From Leptospira_A sp046736045 (GTDB lineage Bacteria; Spirochaetota; Leptospiria; Leptospirales; Leptospiraceae), in assembly GCF_046736045.1 (NCBI RefSeq), contig NZ_CP177134.1, positions 3,162,001-3,226,000 of the forward strand: 64,000 nucleotides of DNA, read 5' to 3'. This document shows positions 63,074 to 64,000 of this stretch, in pieces; within the stretch, counting starts at the first letter, position 1, and every line of letters begins with the position of its first letter. The translations under genes were made by a program, and so were the position numbers. A model generated the notes under the pieces. The model ran no database searches and was not told where the DNA came from. It saw only the letters and a list, made by a program, of their open reading frames with translations.

Positions 63074-63817
63074 TTAACTTGCGATAAATTCTCTATTGAG
63101 TTTAGTGATAAAGTTTACCGAAATTTCTTTCGGACAAGCAGCTTCACATTCATATTGGTTTGTGCAATTTCCAAATCCTTCTTTGTCCATCGCTGCAACC
63201 ATTTTGCGAACTCTTTCTTTTTTTTCCACTTGACCTTGCGGTAAAAGGGCAAGATGGGAAACTTTTGCAGATACGAACAGCATAGCTGATGCATTTTTAC
63301 AAGCAGCAACACAAGCGCCGCATCCGATGCAAGTCGCCGCATCCATTGCAAGGTCGGCGTTTACTTTCGAAATAGGAAGTGCATTTCCGTCAGGAGCCCC
63401 GCCTGTATTTACAGACACGTATCCTCCCGCCTGGATCACACGATCGAATGCGGAACGATCCACTACCAAATCTTTCACCACAGGGAAGGCTTTCGCCCTC
63501 CATGGTTCGATATAGACAGTATCTCCGTCTTTGAATTTTCTCATGTGGAGTTGGCAAGTGGTAGTGCCTTTTTCCGGGCCATGAGGAACACCATTGATGA
63601 CCATGGAACACATACCGCAAATTCCTTCCCGGCAATCATGGTCGAAAGCAATCGGCTCATCTCCTTTGGAGATAAGATCTTCATTCACCACATCCAACAT
63701 TTCCAGAAAAGACATGTGTTCATTCACATTGCCAGCTTCATAGCTAACCATCTTTCCTTTGTCGTTAGCGTTTTTTTGTCTCCAAACTTTGAGGTGTAAT
63801 TTCATTGTTTCGCTCAT
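63074..63817 (-). CDS. sdhB: Succinate dehydrogenase/fumarate reductase iron-sulfur subunit
   Basis: A 247-aa SdhB/FrdB that passes electrons from the flavoprotein to the membrane quinone site. [2Fe-2S] ligands in HDCREGICGMCS (near residue 60) with a further Cys in TTTCQLH; the ferredoxin half has CIGCGACVAACK (near residue 162) and NCTNQYECEAACP near residue 216. Starts one base after the stop of sdhA, typical of the sdhCAB order. Cytoplasmic side of the inner membrane. Confidence 0.95.
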   Translation of the reverse strand: MSETMKLHLKVWRQKNANDKGKMVSYEAGNVNEHMSFLEMLDVVNEDLISKGDEPIAFDHDCREGICGMCSMVINGVPHGPEKGTTTCQLHMRKFKDGDTVYIEPWRAKAFPVVKDLVVDRSAFDRVIQAGGYVSVNTGGAPDGNALPISKVNADLAMDAATCIGCGACVAACKNASAMLFVSAKVSHLALLPQGQVEKKERVRKMVAAMDKEGFGNCTNQYECEAACPKEISVNFITKLNREFIAS

Positions 63818-63818
63818 T

Positions 63819-64000
63819 CTATTTATAGCTCCTTACGGCAAGGTGGATGTTTTCGTATTCGAGAGGTTCTCTGTGCTCTTCCGGAGTTTTTCCATCTCCT
63901 TTGTATTCCCAGGCAGTTACGTGACAGAATTTGTCATCGTTTCTTTGCGCTTCGCCTTCCTCTGTTTGGTATTCTTCGCGGAAGTGACCACCGCAGGATT
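63819..64000 (-). CDS. sdhA: Succinate dehydrogenase flavoprotein subunit SdhA (C-terminal end)
   Basis: The last 60 codons of the gene upstream of sdhB; the rest is beyond the window. The visible end contains SCGGHFREEYQT, followed by WEYKGDG and the terminal NIHLAVRSYK. The GGHFREE arginine segment is typical of SdhA/FrdA C-terminal domains of the Bacillus/Bacteroidetes type. SdhA carries covalent FAD and oxidises succinate. Stop TAG at 63821-63819. Confidence 0.9.
   Translation of the reverse strand, partial: SCGGHFREEYQTEEGEAQRNDDKFCHVTAWEYKGDGKTPEEHREPLEYENIHLAVRSYK

Overview
This window is a dense stretch of spirochaete chromosome. Low-to-moderate GC, frequent TTG and GTG starts, many lipoprotein-type signal sequences, and the gene repertoire (LptD next to a WbaP-type sugar transferase, DUF4416, MORN-repeat lipoprotein, partner-switching STAS/PP2C proteins, split mur genes) all suggest a Leptospira, more likely a free-living species of the L. 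biflexa type than a pathogen. That assignment comes from protein-family recognition, not from a database search. I see no rRNA, tRNA, CRISPR array, prophage, insertion sequence or other mobile element, and no gene-free gap longer than 300 bases.

Layout. 1-8399: peptidoglycan precursor genes (murG 3' end, murC, murF), purine genes purE-purK, a Gfo/Idh oxidoreductase, an ABC1/UbiB kinase and lspA. 8407-14642: a nitrilase-fold protein without its cysteine and a large unknown protein (minus strand), divergent from a MoxR ATPase, a VWA protein and a PrsW-type protease. 14639-26868: signalling and envelope genes: a PP2C/HAMP phosphatase, two STAS proteins' worth of partner switching in the window (one here), a REC-PAS-GGDEF-EAL protein, an M48 protease lipoprotein, a MORN lipoprotein, a UvrD/Rep helicase and a REC-kinase hybrid. 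26958-35589: a six-gene plus-strand run, lptD-wbaP-gatC-gatA-hisF-symporter.

35617-40751 is a five-gene minus-strand run (folD, esterase, cysS, rlmB-like, lipase lipoprotein) divergent from asnS. 42167-50001 holds a repeat-rich protein, then a long minus-strand series: small coiled-coil protein, SurA-like lipoprotein, tandem-HTH regulator, MetP/MetS transporter, DinG helicase and an exported protein. 50077-51191 carries a STAS protein and a CTP-dependent lipid-kinase-like protein. 51223-58524 is an eight-gene minus-strand run: eno, ftsB-like, clpP, yheT-like hydrolase, tldD, pmbA, DUF4416 and a lipoprotein. 58649-62947 has lepA, a membrane protein, an ACC-deaminase-like protein and a glycosyltransferase, and the window ends in sdhB and the 3' end of sdhA.

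I did not find a convincing new multigene system. The most useful observations are two small genes easily missed (a 38-aa MetS subunit and a 59-aa protein of unknown function), a perfect TGTCA-N4-TGACA palindrome inside the promoter of the tandem-HTH gene just upstream of metPS, and a series of enzymes whose key residues are replaced: nitrilase Cys to Gly, esterase His to Asn, DinG Fe-S Cys to Ser, GGDEF to GADTF, and a receiver domain without its Asp.
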